Shown piece after piece: positions 12,640-24,374 of a DNA stretch of 64,000 bases. Made by a program: the position numbers and the translations under genes. The notes beneath the pieces were generated by a model. That model was not told the DNA's origin. It was given only the letters and a program-made list of their open reading frames with translations, and made no database searches. The number at the start of each line of letters is the position of its first letter. Position 1 is the stretch's first letter. The DNA is from Artemisia argyi (lineage: Eukaryota; Streptophyta; Magnoliopsida; Asterales; Asteraceae). The DNA lies in NCBI GenBank assembly GCA_030686995.1, contig CM060709.1, positions 265,854,057 through 265,918,056 of the forward strand. Direction: 5' to 3'.

Positions 12640-12676
12640 TATATTTATATAAGATCTTTTCTGTATATAAAAGGGA
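12640..12676 (-). promoter_or_regulatory. Conserved upstream block of Hsp70 copy 2
   Basis: The minus strand reads TATATAAATATATTC next to TTTTATATACAGAAAAGATC. The second part recurs upstream of copy 3 at about 26250-26283, so it is inherited with the duplicated unit. It offers TATA-like sequence about 160-190 bases before the start codon. No clear heat-shock element array was seen. Confidence 0.35.
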
Positions 12677-12944
12677 CACGTGGAGTTCCCGTATTTTTTT
12701 TAATGATTTTTTGTTTCCAATATAGCTATAACACTTTTTTTTTTATAGGTAGGGATTTCTTTTCACAAAAAAGCACAGATATATATATATTCCATTTGAC
12801 CCAACCAATACCGTGATGATTTTCTTTGAAACCTCAAAAAACCACTTCAAAGAAAATTTTATAACATATTTTCTAATTGAATTAATAAAACGAATCCAAT
12901 TTCGTACAAGAATGACTAATCCTAAAAAAGAAGGCAACGATTAA

Positions 12945-13165
12945 GTACCAACAGTTCCATAAGTACAGCAGCTTAGATTTGATAATTTCATGACTTGCAT
13001 GAAGGTTCAGTAATACTATCTTGAAACGGACCTTAATATCTTGAACAACCATATAAAATTAAGAAGTACTGCATTACATATAATCCCCCATAGAAGTTCT
13101 TGTATCAAATTATTTGAAAAGATCTAACTGAGGGTAGGACAAAATATTAGTTCTAGAGACAGTGA
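12945..13165 (-). repeat. Orphan flank of an Hsp70 duplication unit
   Basis: This stretch matches the DNA on both sides of the hAT-like element between copies 4 and 5 (30049-30168 joined to 34327-34370). The shared landmarks are the GCTTAGAT…GAAGGTTCAGTA block and GGTAGGACAAAAT…TAGTTCTAGAGACAGTGAC. No Hsp70 coding sequence remains beside it. It is the paralogous empty site for that transposon. Confidence 0.65.
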
Positions 13166-13468
13166 CAATGGTTTGATGAATTCAACCCTGCAATGAACCA
13201 AATCCAAGTGAAAATGGTTTGATTGACAGTCCAAGCCAAGTTCGACCTTGTTAAGATTCTGAAATAACTTCATCCTGCAGTAAGCAAAATACATCAGTTA
13301 AGACATTTTCCATCAATTCCACATCTTGGCTTGCTTTGCATTGTTATATTGCAAGATTCAGTTAAAAAGAGAAAAGAAAAGGGTTTATGTGATAGCTTAT
13401 TTATTTTCAAGTAGAACTTTCATGTAAACGAAACGACTTTTGTTTATCTGCTTATTTTGAAATAACTA

Positions 13469-13710
13469 GGGAGTGTTTAGTAATTTTAACGTGCTTAAGT
13501 GAGAAGGAATTAAAATTATTCTTAATTTAAAACCTTGCTATACATAGATTGCTTGAAATTTTAGAACAAACTATTACGTTGTCAAGCACTACTGCAATTT
13601 TTACAAATTAAGCAAATTCAAACACTACTATCCAAAGTGCTTATTTTAAGCAGATTAAGTAGTTATTTATAAACAGATGCATAAGCAGATAAGCAACCCC
13701 AAACGCCCTC
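13469..13710. mobile_element. Tourist-like MITE, degenerate
   Basis: The ends read GGGAGTGTTTAGT and, inverted, GAGGGCGTTTGGGG, with an AT-rich interior and no ORF. Such ends are typical of PIF/Harbinger-derived MITEs. The target duplication is not clear. Confidence 0.4.
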
Positions 13711-14541
13711 AAGGAAGGAATGTTGAAATCAACTTAAATAATGTAACTATGAATCCAAATATCCAATGCAGGGTATACATAGTTATTCTCTCATGTTTAG
13801 ACTGCAAAATTACAAAAAGAAACTTCAGGTATGCAAGTGCATACCCAAAGTAGAAAACTTTATTGCAGTATATAGATCGGCCAACATAGCATAAATAGTT
13901 ACCCACAGAAGTGCCCTGATACGCTAATAGATACTATAACCATGGGTGGTGATATCCGAAGACAAGATGAAAGGCTAAATATTTTGTAAAATTGTTTAAA
14001 GAGACCATGAAAGTATAAATTGGTCACATACATTATTTTGCAAGCTTTGTCTAATTCTGTGTTATGCCAGAATCCAGTTAGACAGTTCAAAGGACATTCT
14101 TTTGCAAGCTTTGTCTGATTCTGTATTGTGTCCGGAGGTGTGTTCCTTAATTTACAAACCAAAAAAGTACTCCAAAATGAGTGGTCGAGTCCATCAACCA
14201 AAGGCCTTTTGGCCTATACCGGTGAGTGGCCCATCAACCAAGAGGTGGGGGTTCAAGGCTAGTTGTATATAGGAAGTGTAGTTGGTAAAAAATTGGCTTT
14301 CAAAAACAAATGAGTGGGTGAGTTAGCCAAACAAGCTACAAAATGCATTTAAAAGAGACCAGTTGTTTCAGAGGAAAAAAACAAACAAATGCAAGGTATT
14401 AAACTATTAATCGAATATATTTGATTCATAAGTTGGAAATTGCAAAGTCAAAATCCAAAATGCACCTATATGAGACAAATAATCTAGTTACCCCATAAGC
14501 TGCATATGTATCAGTTAGTATTAAGCACATAGCTTGTGTAA

Positions 14542-16606
14542 TCAAACCTTGAGAAGAGCTGTAAGTTTCACAGTCGGATAAGCCTTGTGGAATTTCGACA
14601 CTTCACTCATTATCTCCATTGACTTCTCATTATATTTGACTTTGTTACGCCAGCTAAAAACCATTTCCTCTAAAGCGTTTCCATGCTCCAATAACAAACG
14701 AGCTATATGAAGTTTCTGCTTTTCTCCATTCAATTCAAGAAACTCGATCCTTTTTAGATGCCTAATCAAGATTCCCCTTGGTTCAACTTCATCCAACTCC
14801 CAGTATTCCGGCCTTAAATATTCCTAGAACATCAAAATAGGATTAAGTTATTCATCTCAAGGTTGAAAAAACCCCAACTGATGTTGGAATTCTTAAAATT
14901 GCATATATTGTCCCAAGTATGTTACCTTAGGATCTCAATTTCGAATATTTTTCATCCAAAAATATAATTTGTTTCAAGTTGTTGTATATGATCTAAATGT
15001 AGAGGTGGAAAACTTGAACACGTTAACATGAAAAAATGAGTCGATGTGGGTACATGTTTTATTTGAAAACAGTGACAAGCAGTTTACAAGTTGCACAAAG
15101 TATAATCAAGTATTTAGAATCCCCTAACTCCTTCCTACAAAAGAACAGATTATTGTTCCATTAATAGCTATAATAAATCATCATTGGAGTATAAAATATA
15201 AACAAATTTTGAAAATGCACAAAGAAGTGTTGGCAGGCAACTCAACCTGACCCACTATGACCCATACAATTAAAATACCCCGTTTTTATCCAAACCATTA
15301 CCCAACCTGCCCATTTTTCGCCTATGATACAGGGTATTTCTGTCTCAAAATTCTATTCGAGATTGTATATCCTTTATATGTCTATGTTAAAAAAGCTAGA
15401 AATAACAAGTACACTGGATAACATGTGTGAGTAAGCTGTAAAGCTTCGATATTATACAAACAAAATGAATTAAATTTGAGATGAGGCAGAGTACCTCTTG
15501 AATGATCAAATGGAGAGACTCCAGATTCGGAGAACATCTGAGAATCCGGATGATTACATTCATGCTGAAGGCATCAATTGTTGTAGTTAGCTCCAATGTC
15601 TTCAGATTGGGAAAACATGCAGGGAAATTTCCTTGCCGATCACGTGCAGCATCAATGCCCTATCATAATGACAGCAAGCATACAGTTGAGTAAGTATTCT
15701 TAGTTAAACCCGATGCCTAATGGTTGCCAATTTAAAAACCGTCGCTTAAGAAAAGTTCATTAACGACCCTAACAAGTTAGCAACTATCAAGGTATGAAAA
15801 CACGAAAGATATACAAATGCTATAATCTATATCATAACCTCGGATATGATTAGTAATTTGTGAGCCAAAGCACACCAAGTGATGCATTAAACTAAACTGC
15901 AGATTTCTATCAAGAGGTGCAAACAGATGGAGCATACTTTTATGTATATTGGTAGCTATAATTTGGCACACTTATGTTCAGAAAAACTTTTGCACCTTTA
16001 TCTTTTCAGTGACTGAAGACCAGACATTAAGAACTGTCCATATAGGCACATAATAATTTCAAATATCTCAAAATATCATATTCTTTCCTAGCAACCAAGT
16101 TCAGAAAGACATAAAGCAGATTGAGAAATCTAATTAGGGGGTCTTCGGATTAGCTTACTTTTTAGGCTTATGGCTTATTTGAAATTGGAAAAGCTCACAA
16201 GCTCATTTTTTCAGATTATGAGCTTATAGCTTATATAAGTTCAACTTGATACGCTCGTAAGCCGAAAAAAGTGGGCTTGTGAGCTCTTCCAAATTCAAAT
16301 CAGCCCATAAGCGCAGAAATAAGCTTATCCAAACACCCCCTTAGAAAAATACTATGGCCTCTAGTGAGACTTTCTGAGACCATGTCAAAGACTCCAAGTC
16401 AAGGATAGGAGAATAAAGATTAAGTTTGACCATGCCAAATTCAAAGGCTTGTGCTGCAAAGTAGGTGATACAGACTACATTAACTAACCTGTGGGTTGAT
16501 ATAATCTACACTTCTAATACAAATATACAAATTTCAAAACGGCTAGCAAATTAAGCGCATTATTAAGATTTATGTTGTATATCTTATTACAAATGTTCTC
16601 AATTAA

Positions 16607-16674
<68 letters not shown>

Positions 16675-17702
16675 TATTCATGTCTTCACTTACATAAATG
16701 CATGCTTATGTACGGTCAGGCATAACAATCGTTTATCGCATATAGAATTTTGCATAAAGAGAACGAGTATACCTGAATGTAAAAAAGATTGAGTGACAAA
16801 GATTCCACATGAGAAATCCAAGCCAACACCTCGCATAAGTCGTCCCCCAAAATAGATAAAACTCTCTCCTGCATCTTGTCTTGGGGGAGAATCACAGCTT
16901 TCTTCAAGCTAACTAAGTTTTCAAGGACTAACTCACCTCTAGGACCAACACTCTCAAACGACACGAGTTCTGGGCAAGAAACCTTAAACCCGCATAAATG
17001 AAACTTAAACGAATAAAAAGTATTTTGACAGTTACGAATTATCAGTGTCTTAAGCTTTGGTGATGAAATACAAACAGGACCAAATTTGTGTACGAAACAG
17101 TCTATTAAACTAAACTCCTCCAGTAACGGACTCATTCCGACAATCTTTTCTACTGAATCCAAATAAACACCGTTTAGCTCAACAACCCTCAATGCACGAA
17201 ACTTTAAACTTGTACCGTCAGGCAAACGCAAACCATTTCTATACAACGACAACCTTAACACCTCCAACGAATCACACATTATCAAACAACTAGGAAACTG
17301 AATAGCCGAATACTTATTCTTAGGAGAAAACATTAACTCAAGTGACTTCACATTCCGCGTCACAGCGGCCTCAATCCACTTTTTCACAGTAGACAATTTG
17401 TAGTATTCTAAACAACGTAAACGAAAACTATCTAAATCTACTGTTGTATTGTTAGCTAAAGACCAAGTTACAAAGTCTTTAAATTTTTTCTTAGGTAAGG
17501 GTTTTAGTGCGCGTTCGCAGTCGATATTTAAAGACGGAAAGAATACGATTGAAGTCCATAGAAACCTCCATCGTTTAGATAAAATGCTGGTTCGAACAAC
17601 TTCTTCAGTGTTGGAGAGACCTTGAAGGATTAACTGAAGAACTGGGTCAGGCAAGTTACTGATGAAATCGGGGGTTCGTGTGGATTTCTTTCTCATCTTC
17701 AT
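14542..17702 (-). CDS. F-box/LRR/FBD protein, three exons, about 458 aa
   Basis: Exons are 17702-16773, 15659-15495 and 14823-14542; both introns have GT-AG ends and the summed length is an exact 459 codons including stop. The N-terminus after a short basic lead (MKMRKKSTRTPD) is an F-box (FISNLPDPVLQLIL…TSILSKRWRFLW, residues about 12-52), which would dock SKP1 in an SCF ubiquitin ligase. Leucine-rich segments follow (LEVLRLSLYRNGLRLPDGTS, SPLLEEFSLIDC, SSPKLKTLIIRN). The last exon is an FBD domain (EFLELNGEKQKLHIARLLLE…ALEEMVFSW). Substrate and pathway are unknown; this family is large and fast-evolving in plants. Intron 1 contains a MITE and a long (TA)n tract. No frameshift or premature stop is seen. 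Confidence 0.85.
16137..16340. mobile_element. Tourist-like MITE in F-box intron 1
   Basis: A 204-bp non-coding element has ends GGGGGTCTTCGGATTAGCTT and, inverted, GGGGGTGTTTGGATAAGCTT. It is flanked by TTA at 16134-16136 and 16341-16343, the 3-bp target duplication expected for PIF/Harbinger MITEs. Confidence 0.7.
16610..16671. repeat. (TA)n microsatellite
   Basis: About 31 uninterrupted TA dinucleotides lie in the first intron of the F-box gene, about 100 bases downstream of exon 1. Confidence 0.95.
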
Positions 17703-18179
17703 GATTTTTTGTTACTTTTGTGTTGGTTTAAAGTTGGAAATGTTTAAGAGACATTTTATCAAACAGGTTGTGTGCAATAGATGATTTCAGGGCTTATGCA
17801 TAAACCTGTTTTCTTTCTTTCCTTCTTTCTGGCTTTGGGTTTTCTTTTTAAAACATTCGGGTCATTGTTGTAAATATACTTTGAATTAAAATCAAGAGTT
17901 AATTGCATGAATCGTCCCTGAACTTTCGCCAAATTGCATGTTTAATCCCATCATTTCAAAAGTGCATAAACCAGCCCTGTGAGAAACCTTTGAGCAAATT
18001 TTAGTCCCCGGTTTATAGGGATAGCAAAAAACCCGAACCTGACGGGGAAACCCGAAACCCGAACTAATTGGGGCGGGGCGGGGCATGTTAATCGGGTTAC
18101 GGGGCAGGTTTGGGGATTAAACGGAGATTTTAATCGGGTTTGGGGCGGGGAGCGGGGAATCCTCGCCCCGCCCCACCCG

Positions 18180-18969
<790 letters not shown>

Positions 18970-19131
18970 GATCAAATAAGAAAAATAATTAAAATAAGAA
19001 GGGTAAGAAGTAATTCTAGCCACATATTTCAAATTTGAAGGAAGATGCATTCACTTTTGTAGGTGCATTTGAAATGTGTGGTTGTTGTTACTTCCTACCC
19101 TTCTTATTTTAATTATTCTTCCTATTTGATC
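18970..19131. mobile_element. Small palindromic MITE
   Basis: The 162-bp unit opens GATCAAATAAGAAAAATAAT and closes with its inverted copy (GATCAAATAGGAAGAATAAT). Arms are about 45 bp. The centre holds GATGCATT, a motif expanded in the related element at 44937-45323. Confidence 0.65.
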
Positions 19132-19136
19132 ATAAC

Positions 19137-19138
19137 TT

Positions 19139-19197
<59 letters not shown>
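19137..19197. repeat. Compound (CT)n(TA)n(CA)n microsatellite
   Basis: Three adjoining dinucleotide tracts, with no other feature. Confidence 0.95.
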
Positions 19198-19985
19198 GTA
19201 GTATTATTTTGTTAGTATTTACGTAATAAAATATATTACTCTAATATTGTTAGTTTTTTAATATTTGTAAGAATGCAAAATTGTGATTATAGAAACTCGT
19301 TTAGTGTCATATTTAAGTTTTAATTTTTTGCGGTATAATTTATCATTATTTATGTATAATACTATTGTTGAAAACTTAATAAGAATTCTTTGCAATTGAT
19401 CATTAATAGGTTCGTTATTGCTAACAGTCAAAAAATAACAATAAATGTGAAATGGTGCGGCTTGGTCGAGAATTGCACCAAAAGAGGACACCTCGATAAG
19501 ATCCTCGATTAATACGGGGCGGGTTTGGGAGACTATCACGCCCCAACGGGGCGCCCTGATTAGATCCCCGATGGGGATCGGGGCAGGTTTGGGGATAGCT
19601 TTCGTAATCGGGTTTGGCGATGGGGATGGCTGCCCCACCCCAAACTCGCCCCGTTGCCATCCCTACTGGTTTGAAAATAAATATTGGATTTTTAATTGCA
19701 TAAATCGTTCCTGAAATTTGAAACTAGGGACGAAAATTTGCTCAAAGGTTTCCCACAGATTCAGTTTTTGCACTTTTGAAATTATTGAGACGATCAAACG
19801 AAACATGCAATTTGGCCAAAGTTCAGGGACGATTCATGCAATTAACCCTAAAATCAAAATGAAAATAGTAAGAGTAACAGAATCGTATACTAGTATTATT
19901 CTCATCTTTATTAGAATATGAATGCATTTTTATTCGATAGTAAATGATGGTTTAATCATTTAACTCTTAGTGAAATTATGATTTA

Positions 19986-20385
19986 AGGCCTGTTTGGTAG
20001 GAGCTTTTTGGAAGCTGTTAGCTTTTTATTACAAAAAATAATCTTCTTTGAAATAAATTGCTCCATTTAGATACATTAACTTCAAGCTTATATTTCAAAT
20101 AAATAACTTGTAAATGAAAAGTTGATTAATGAAGTTTTTTAAACTTCTTGGAGCTGTTAAAAGTTTAAACTACTGATATACCCACCAATCATTTGTTTAC
20201 AATTATAAATATGTTATTTCATGTCATTTTACATCTTATAATTACATCTAACAGCTAACTTACCAAACACTTTTATTGAAAAAAAGATACAACTTGTATA
20301 TAAGTTAACAGCTTATAGTTTACAGCTAAGAACTTACAGTTTACAGTTTACAATTTGCAATTAGGTTTGCCAAACATAACTATTG
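19986..20385. mobile_element. MITE-like repeat, degenerate
   Basis: The left end GGCCTGTTTGGTAGG resembles the inverted right end GTTATGTTTGGCAAACC. The interior has repeated CTTACAGTTTACAGTT-like runs. No sure target duplication; weakly supported. Confidence 0.35.
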
Positions 20386-20638
20386 GTTTCTTGCCAATGA
20401 TTTTACCTTAACTTTTTTCGACCTATCTCTAAGAGATTTTCAAAAAGCGCTAAAGAAAGGTTGATATAATTGAATTTAGCACAATGAGAGTGCACCATTT
20501 CGCCACTTGACAAAATTGAACATTTACATTGGTTAATTGAAAGTCAAAATTGAATTAATTTAGTCAAACATTAGTAAAAGTTCGTGTATAAAATTGATGG
20601 AGAAATAAAATGACAATACGCATATACTTGGGGATTAT

Positions 20639-21306
20639 GAGTAAAAATCATTTGAGGACCAAACTTTTTTTACATACCAAGGGACTAATCTCCACCCTCC
20701 ATCTTTATTTGATCTAATAGATGAAATTAATCCCAACAATTTAAAAAACCCACTTTCATCCTTTTTTTTTTTTTTTTTTCTTCAAATATTAATATATTTC
20801 AAACCGTTAATCGTTAAGCAAAAAAAATATATATACCGTTACGACGAGCATTTAATTATCTTTCTATAGATAGGCTAATTGATATATTTTCGACAAAATT
20901 TTTTTTTCGTTTTTTTCACGTTTTTTTTTTTTTTTTCGTGACCGAAAAAATCATATATGATATTATATGTAAAATCATATATATGATATTACATATCATA
21001 TATGATATGCAATATCATATATGATTTTTTTTCCGGCCACGAAAAAAAACGTGAAAAAAACGATTTTTTTTTTCTTTTCGAAAGTATATCAAAGTGCCCG
21101 TCTATAGAAAGATAATTAAATGCCCGTCGCGATGGTGTAATTATTTTCGCTTAACGATTAACGGTTTAAGAGATATTTAAATTATAAAAAATTTGTGAAA
21201 TAATAAAATGCTTTTAATCTCAACCATTGATTTCCTTTTTAGATGGATGGTGGGGATGAGTCCCTTGGTATGTGAGGAATGTTTGGTTTGTAGAATAACT
21301 CGACTC
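20639..21306. mobile_element. Foldback MULE-like element with 9-bp target duplication
   Basis: Nearly the whole 668 bp is two inverted arms around a palindromic centre near 20975. Matching blocks include ACATACCAAGGGACT at the edges and CCGTTAATCGTTAAG, ATTTAATTATCTTTCTATAG and CACGTTTTTTT further in. Both tips are GAGT. The exact 9-bp sequence GGGGATTAT flanks it at 20630-20638 and 21307-21315, as expected for Mutator-like transposition. No transposase is encoded. Confidence 0.8.
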
Positions 21307-21315
21307 GGGGATTAT

Positions 21316-22569
21316 TTGTTTGTAGTTTTGGGTCAAACTGAAAAAGAAAAAAGAAATGGAATTCTATTTCTGCCTTCCGGCCTTTATCAACACAGACAAA
21401 TAGATAAAAACCAAAATAAATTGAATTGTGTTCCCATAATTTATTGGTGTGTTAACTTATCGTTTTTCGCAATGAGTAAGCTTAGAATCCAATACCTCTG
21501 GCATTAGTATGATAATTGCCAAAAGTTTTTACCATTTTAAGTGGTTGGAATATAAATGTGGTAATATTTTAATATGACAGAAAAGAAGTGGCAAGAACAA
21601 AAATTATGAAGATTTTACTCTTCTAATTTCATCCAGAAAGTTAGAAAAATGTGAAGGAAATAAAACTAAATAAGAGTTTGCTCCCATGACTTAATTCAAA
21701 CGCTTTAACCAATCAAGAAGAGCATTTTATACTAAAAAGCGGTACACCATTTTCTTAAAACATCACATGTTACACCATTTTCTTCATCATTGTGCATTCG
21801 AAATTGATGAGGAACAAGTGAAAAGGTAAAACCAGAAGGACATGTGAATCCCTACATGACTTTTTTTGTGCAGTTTTTTAGGCTCGGCTGCCTACTCATT
21901 CTCCGTATAACTATCTTCTTGCAAACCTTTTGGGAGTCGACCAAGTACCAATCAGCTGAAGATGCTTATTGTTTTTTAAAGTCTAAACATATGTATCCTC
22001 TTTTAAGTATGTGATAGTCGATACAAACTTGTTCATTACTTATGTAAATTAAATGTTTTATGAGATGCATTTATCAATTGCTTATCAGATCTTTAGAACT
22101 ATGATGTATGTAAATTGTGCAATTTTTAACATAGCAAAAACTGCAAATTTCCTTTCTTCTATATTTATGCTCCCGCCGCAACGAACGGGATCTTAATCCT
22201 AGTTAATGAACTATGACGTAGTGATTTGTAACAATGCAAAAAGAATAAACAAGACAAGGGATGTATATTTACGGGCTTTGTGAGAATTTGCAAATTGCAA
22301 TCTTAGATAATATGATGAAAAATTGCTTAAAAGAAGGCAACAGTTAAGAACCAAATGTTCAAAAGAGCGTGAAGGTTTGAGTAATACAACTTTGGCTCGT
22401 ACTATCTCGAAAGTAAATAATACCAAATAAACATGATTTCCCACATAAGCATATAATATTAGAAAATTAAAAGCAATCTAATGATGGTAAGCATGTATGC
22501 ATAGTTTTATAGACAGTAACATCGAGATAGTGCATTGTCGTCACTTATTAGTTCAATGCAATGTCCAAC
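21316..22569. other. Spacer with a Helitron-like end and Hsp70 flank
   Basis: Positions 21316-22160 show no gene or clear repeat. A Helitron-like 3' end lies at 22171-22202. Positions 22205-22569 are the 3' flank of Hsp70 copy 3 and match 10120-10517. Confidence 0.55.
22171..22202 (+). mobile_element. Helitron-like 3' terminus
   Basis: CCCGCCGCAACGAACGGG forms a short hairpin followed by ATCTTAATC and CTAG, then a host T. It is the same style as the end at 61221. It abuts the conserved Hsp70 flank at 22205, consistent with insertion into that flank. The 5' end was not found. Confidence 0.6.
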
Positions 22570-24332
22570 TTATTTGAGTTTGCAGTAATTCTTGAGCTCC
22601 ACTTCCTTTTTCTTCAACTCGTCAATTTCAGCATTAGGATTTTCATCAAGCCACTTAAGAGCTTTCTCAATTCGATGCTCTATGCCTTTCATGCTTAGTG
22701 CACGAAACCACATCCTTGATCTAAGCTTCAATTGGACATTGTTATCCTTAATCTTGGCTCTTAAGTTACAAACATAAATTTCTAAATCTCTATGAGCGTT
22801 CACCTTGCTCAGGTGTGATTCATCCTCAATCTTATATCGTTCAGCATCTTTAATCATCTTCTCAATCTCCTTTGTTGACACACTGCCACTGTTTGTGATC
22901 CTGACTGCTTTGCTCTTGCCAGTAGTTGTTTCTCTGGCTGAGACATTCAAGATCCCATTAACATCTATTTCATAGCATAGACTTACCTTAACTTCCCGAC
23001 GAAGGGCAAGAGGAAGGCCATGGAGTGTAAATTCTCCCAATAAATAGTTTTCCGTACCCTTTGATCTCTCACCTTGATACACCGGAAGACGCATGGAAGT
23101 TTGATTGTCTTTAACAGTATGAAGCTCTGTTTCTTTCTTTGTTGGAATAGGGGAATTTCTTGGAATCAACACACGCATAACATCTCCCTGCAGACCCACA
23201 CCAAGTGACAAAGGAGTAACATCAATTAGCACCAAAGACTGCATAGCTTCATCACCCATTCCACTTAATTTTGCAGCTAAAATTCCAGCACCGTGTGCAA
23301 CAGCCTCGTCAGGATTCAACTGTTGGCAGAGTATTTTTCCATTGAACAACTCCGTCAACAATTCTTGTACTTTAGGAATCCTGGTAGATCCGCCAGCAAG
23401 AACCACTTCATCAACTCTCTCCTTATCCATGTTTGCATCCCTTAAACACATTTCCACATGTTCCATGCACTTCTTGAAAAAGAAAAAAGTAAAGTAACTC
23501 CCAATACCGTCTTCCACGGGTTATGGGTCCCAATACCGTCTTCCACGGTGTATGGGGGAGGTTGAGACGTAGACAACCATACCCCTACCTAAGGTAGAGA
23601 GGCTGCTTCCGGTTCTACCTAAGGTAGAAAAGGACCTTCCGGTTCGAACCCTCAACCCTCAACATTTGCACTCTTGTTTGTGTTTCCTGTTGAATTCTTG
23701 AACAAAATAATTCACCATTCTGTTATCAAAGTCTTCACCTCCCAAATGTGTGTCACCACCCGTAGCCTTAACCTCGATTGTTCCCTTTTCATCAATTGTG
23801 AGAATAGAAACATCAAAAGTACCACCACCCAAATCGAAAACTAACACATTCAGCTTGCCATCTACACCAGCTCTCTTGTCAAGAGCATAAGCAATTGCAG
23901 CTGCAGTAGGTTCATTTATCATACGAATAACATCAAGTCCAGCAACAGTTGTGGCATCCTTTGTTGATTGCCGTTGTAAATCATTAAAATAAGCGGGAAC
24001 AGTTATCACCGCCTTTTTAACAGATGTTCCGAGATATGTCTCAGCGATTCCTTTCATCTTTGCTAAAACCATTGACGAAATTTCTTCAGCAGCAAATTCT
24101 TTGTTTTCATTCTTGTATGTGACTACAACTTTTGGCTTATCATCATTCCCAGCGACGACCTTAAAAGGCCATAACTTCATGTCTTCTTGAACAGTTTCAT
24201 CGCTTGTTCTTCTTCCAATCAACCGCTTAACATCTGTTTATTAATGTTTAAATTTGTGTATTATATAAAAAGAGTGCAAATGTTGGAAAATCCCCATACA
24301 TTTTGCATTAATATTTTATTAAGCCATAACAT

Positions 24333-24374
<42 letters not shown>

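Larger units (their letters stand above)
12485..14541. other. Spacer between Hsp70 copy 2 and the F-box gene
   Basis: It holds the copy 2 promoter block, an Hsp70-unit flank remnant at 12945-13165 and a MITE-like repeat at 13469-13710. The remainder, including 14180-14300 with a weak tRNA-like GGTTCAAGGCT, shows no gene. Confidence 0.55.

Noticed and set aside
14180..14300. Possible tRNA or SINE (GGTTCAAGGCT near a weak A-box)
   Set aside because: No cloverleaf could be drawn and no tail or flank duplication was seen.
23635..23644. GGTTCGAACC as a tRNA gene
   Set aside because: Only the B box is present with no acceptor or anticodon stem; it fits a SINE head.
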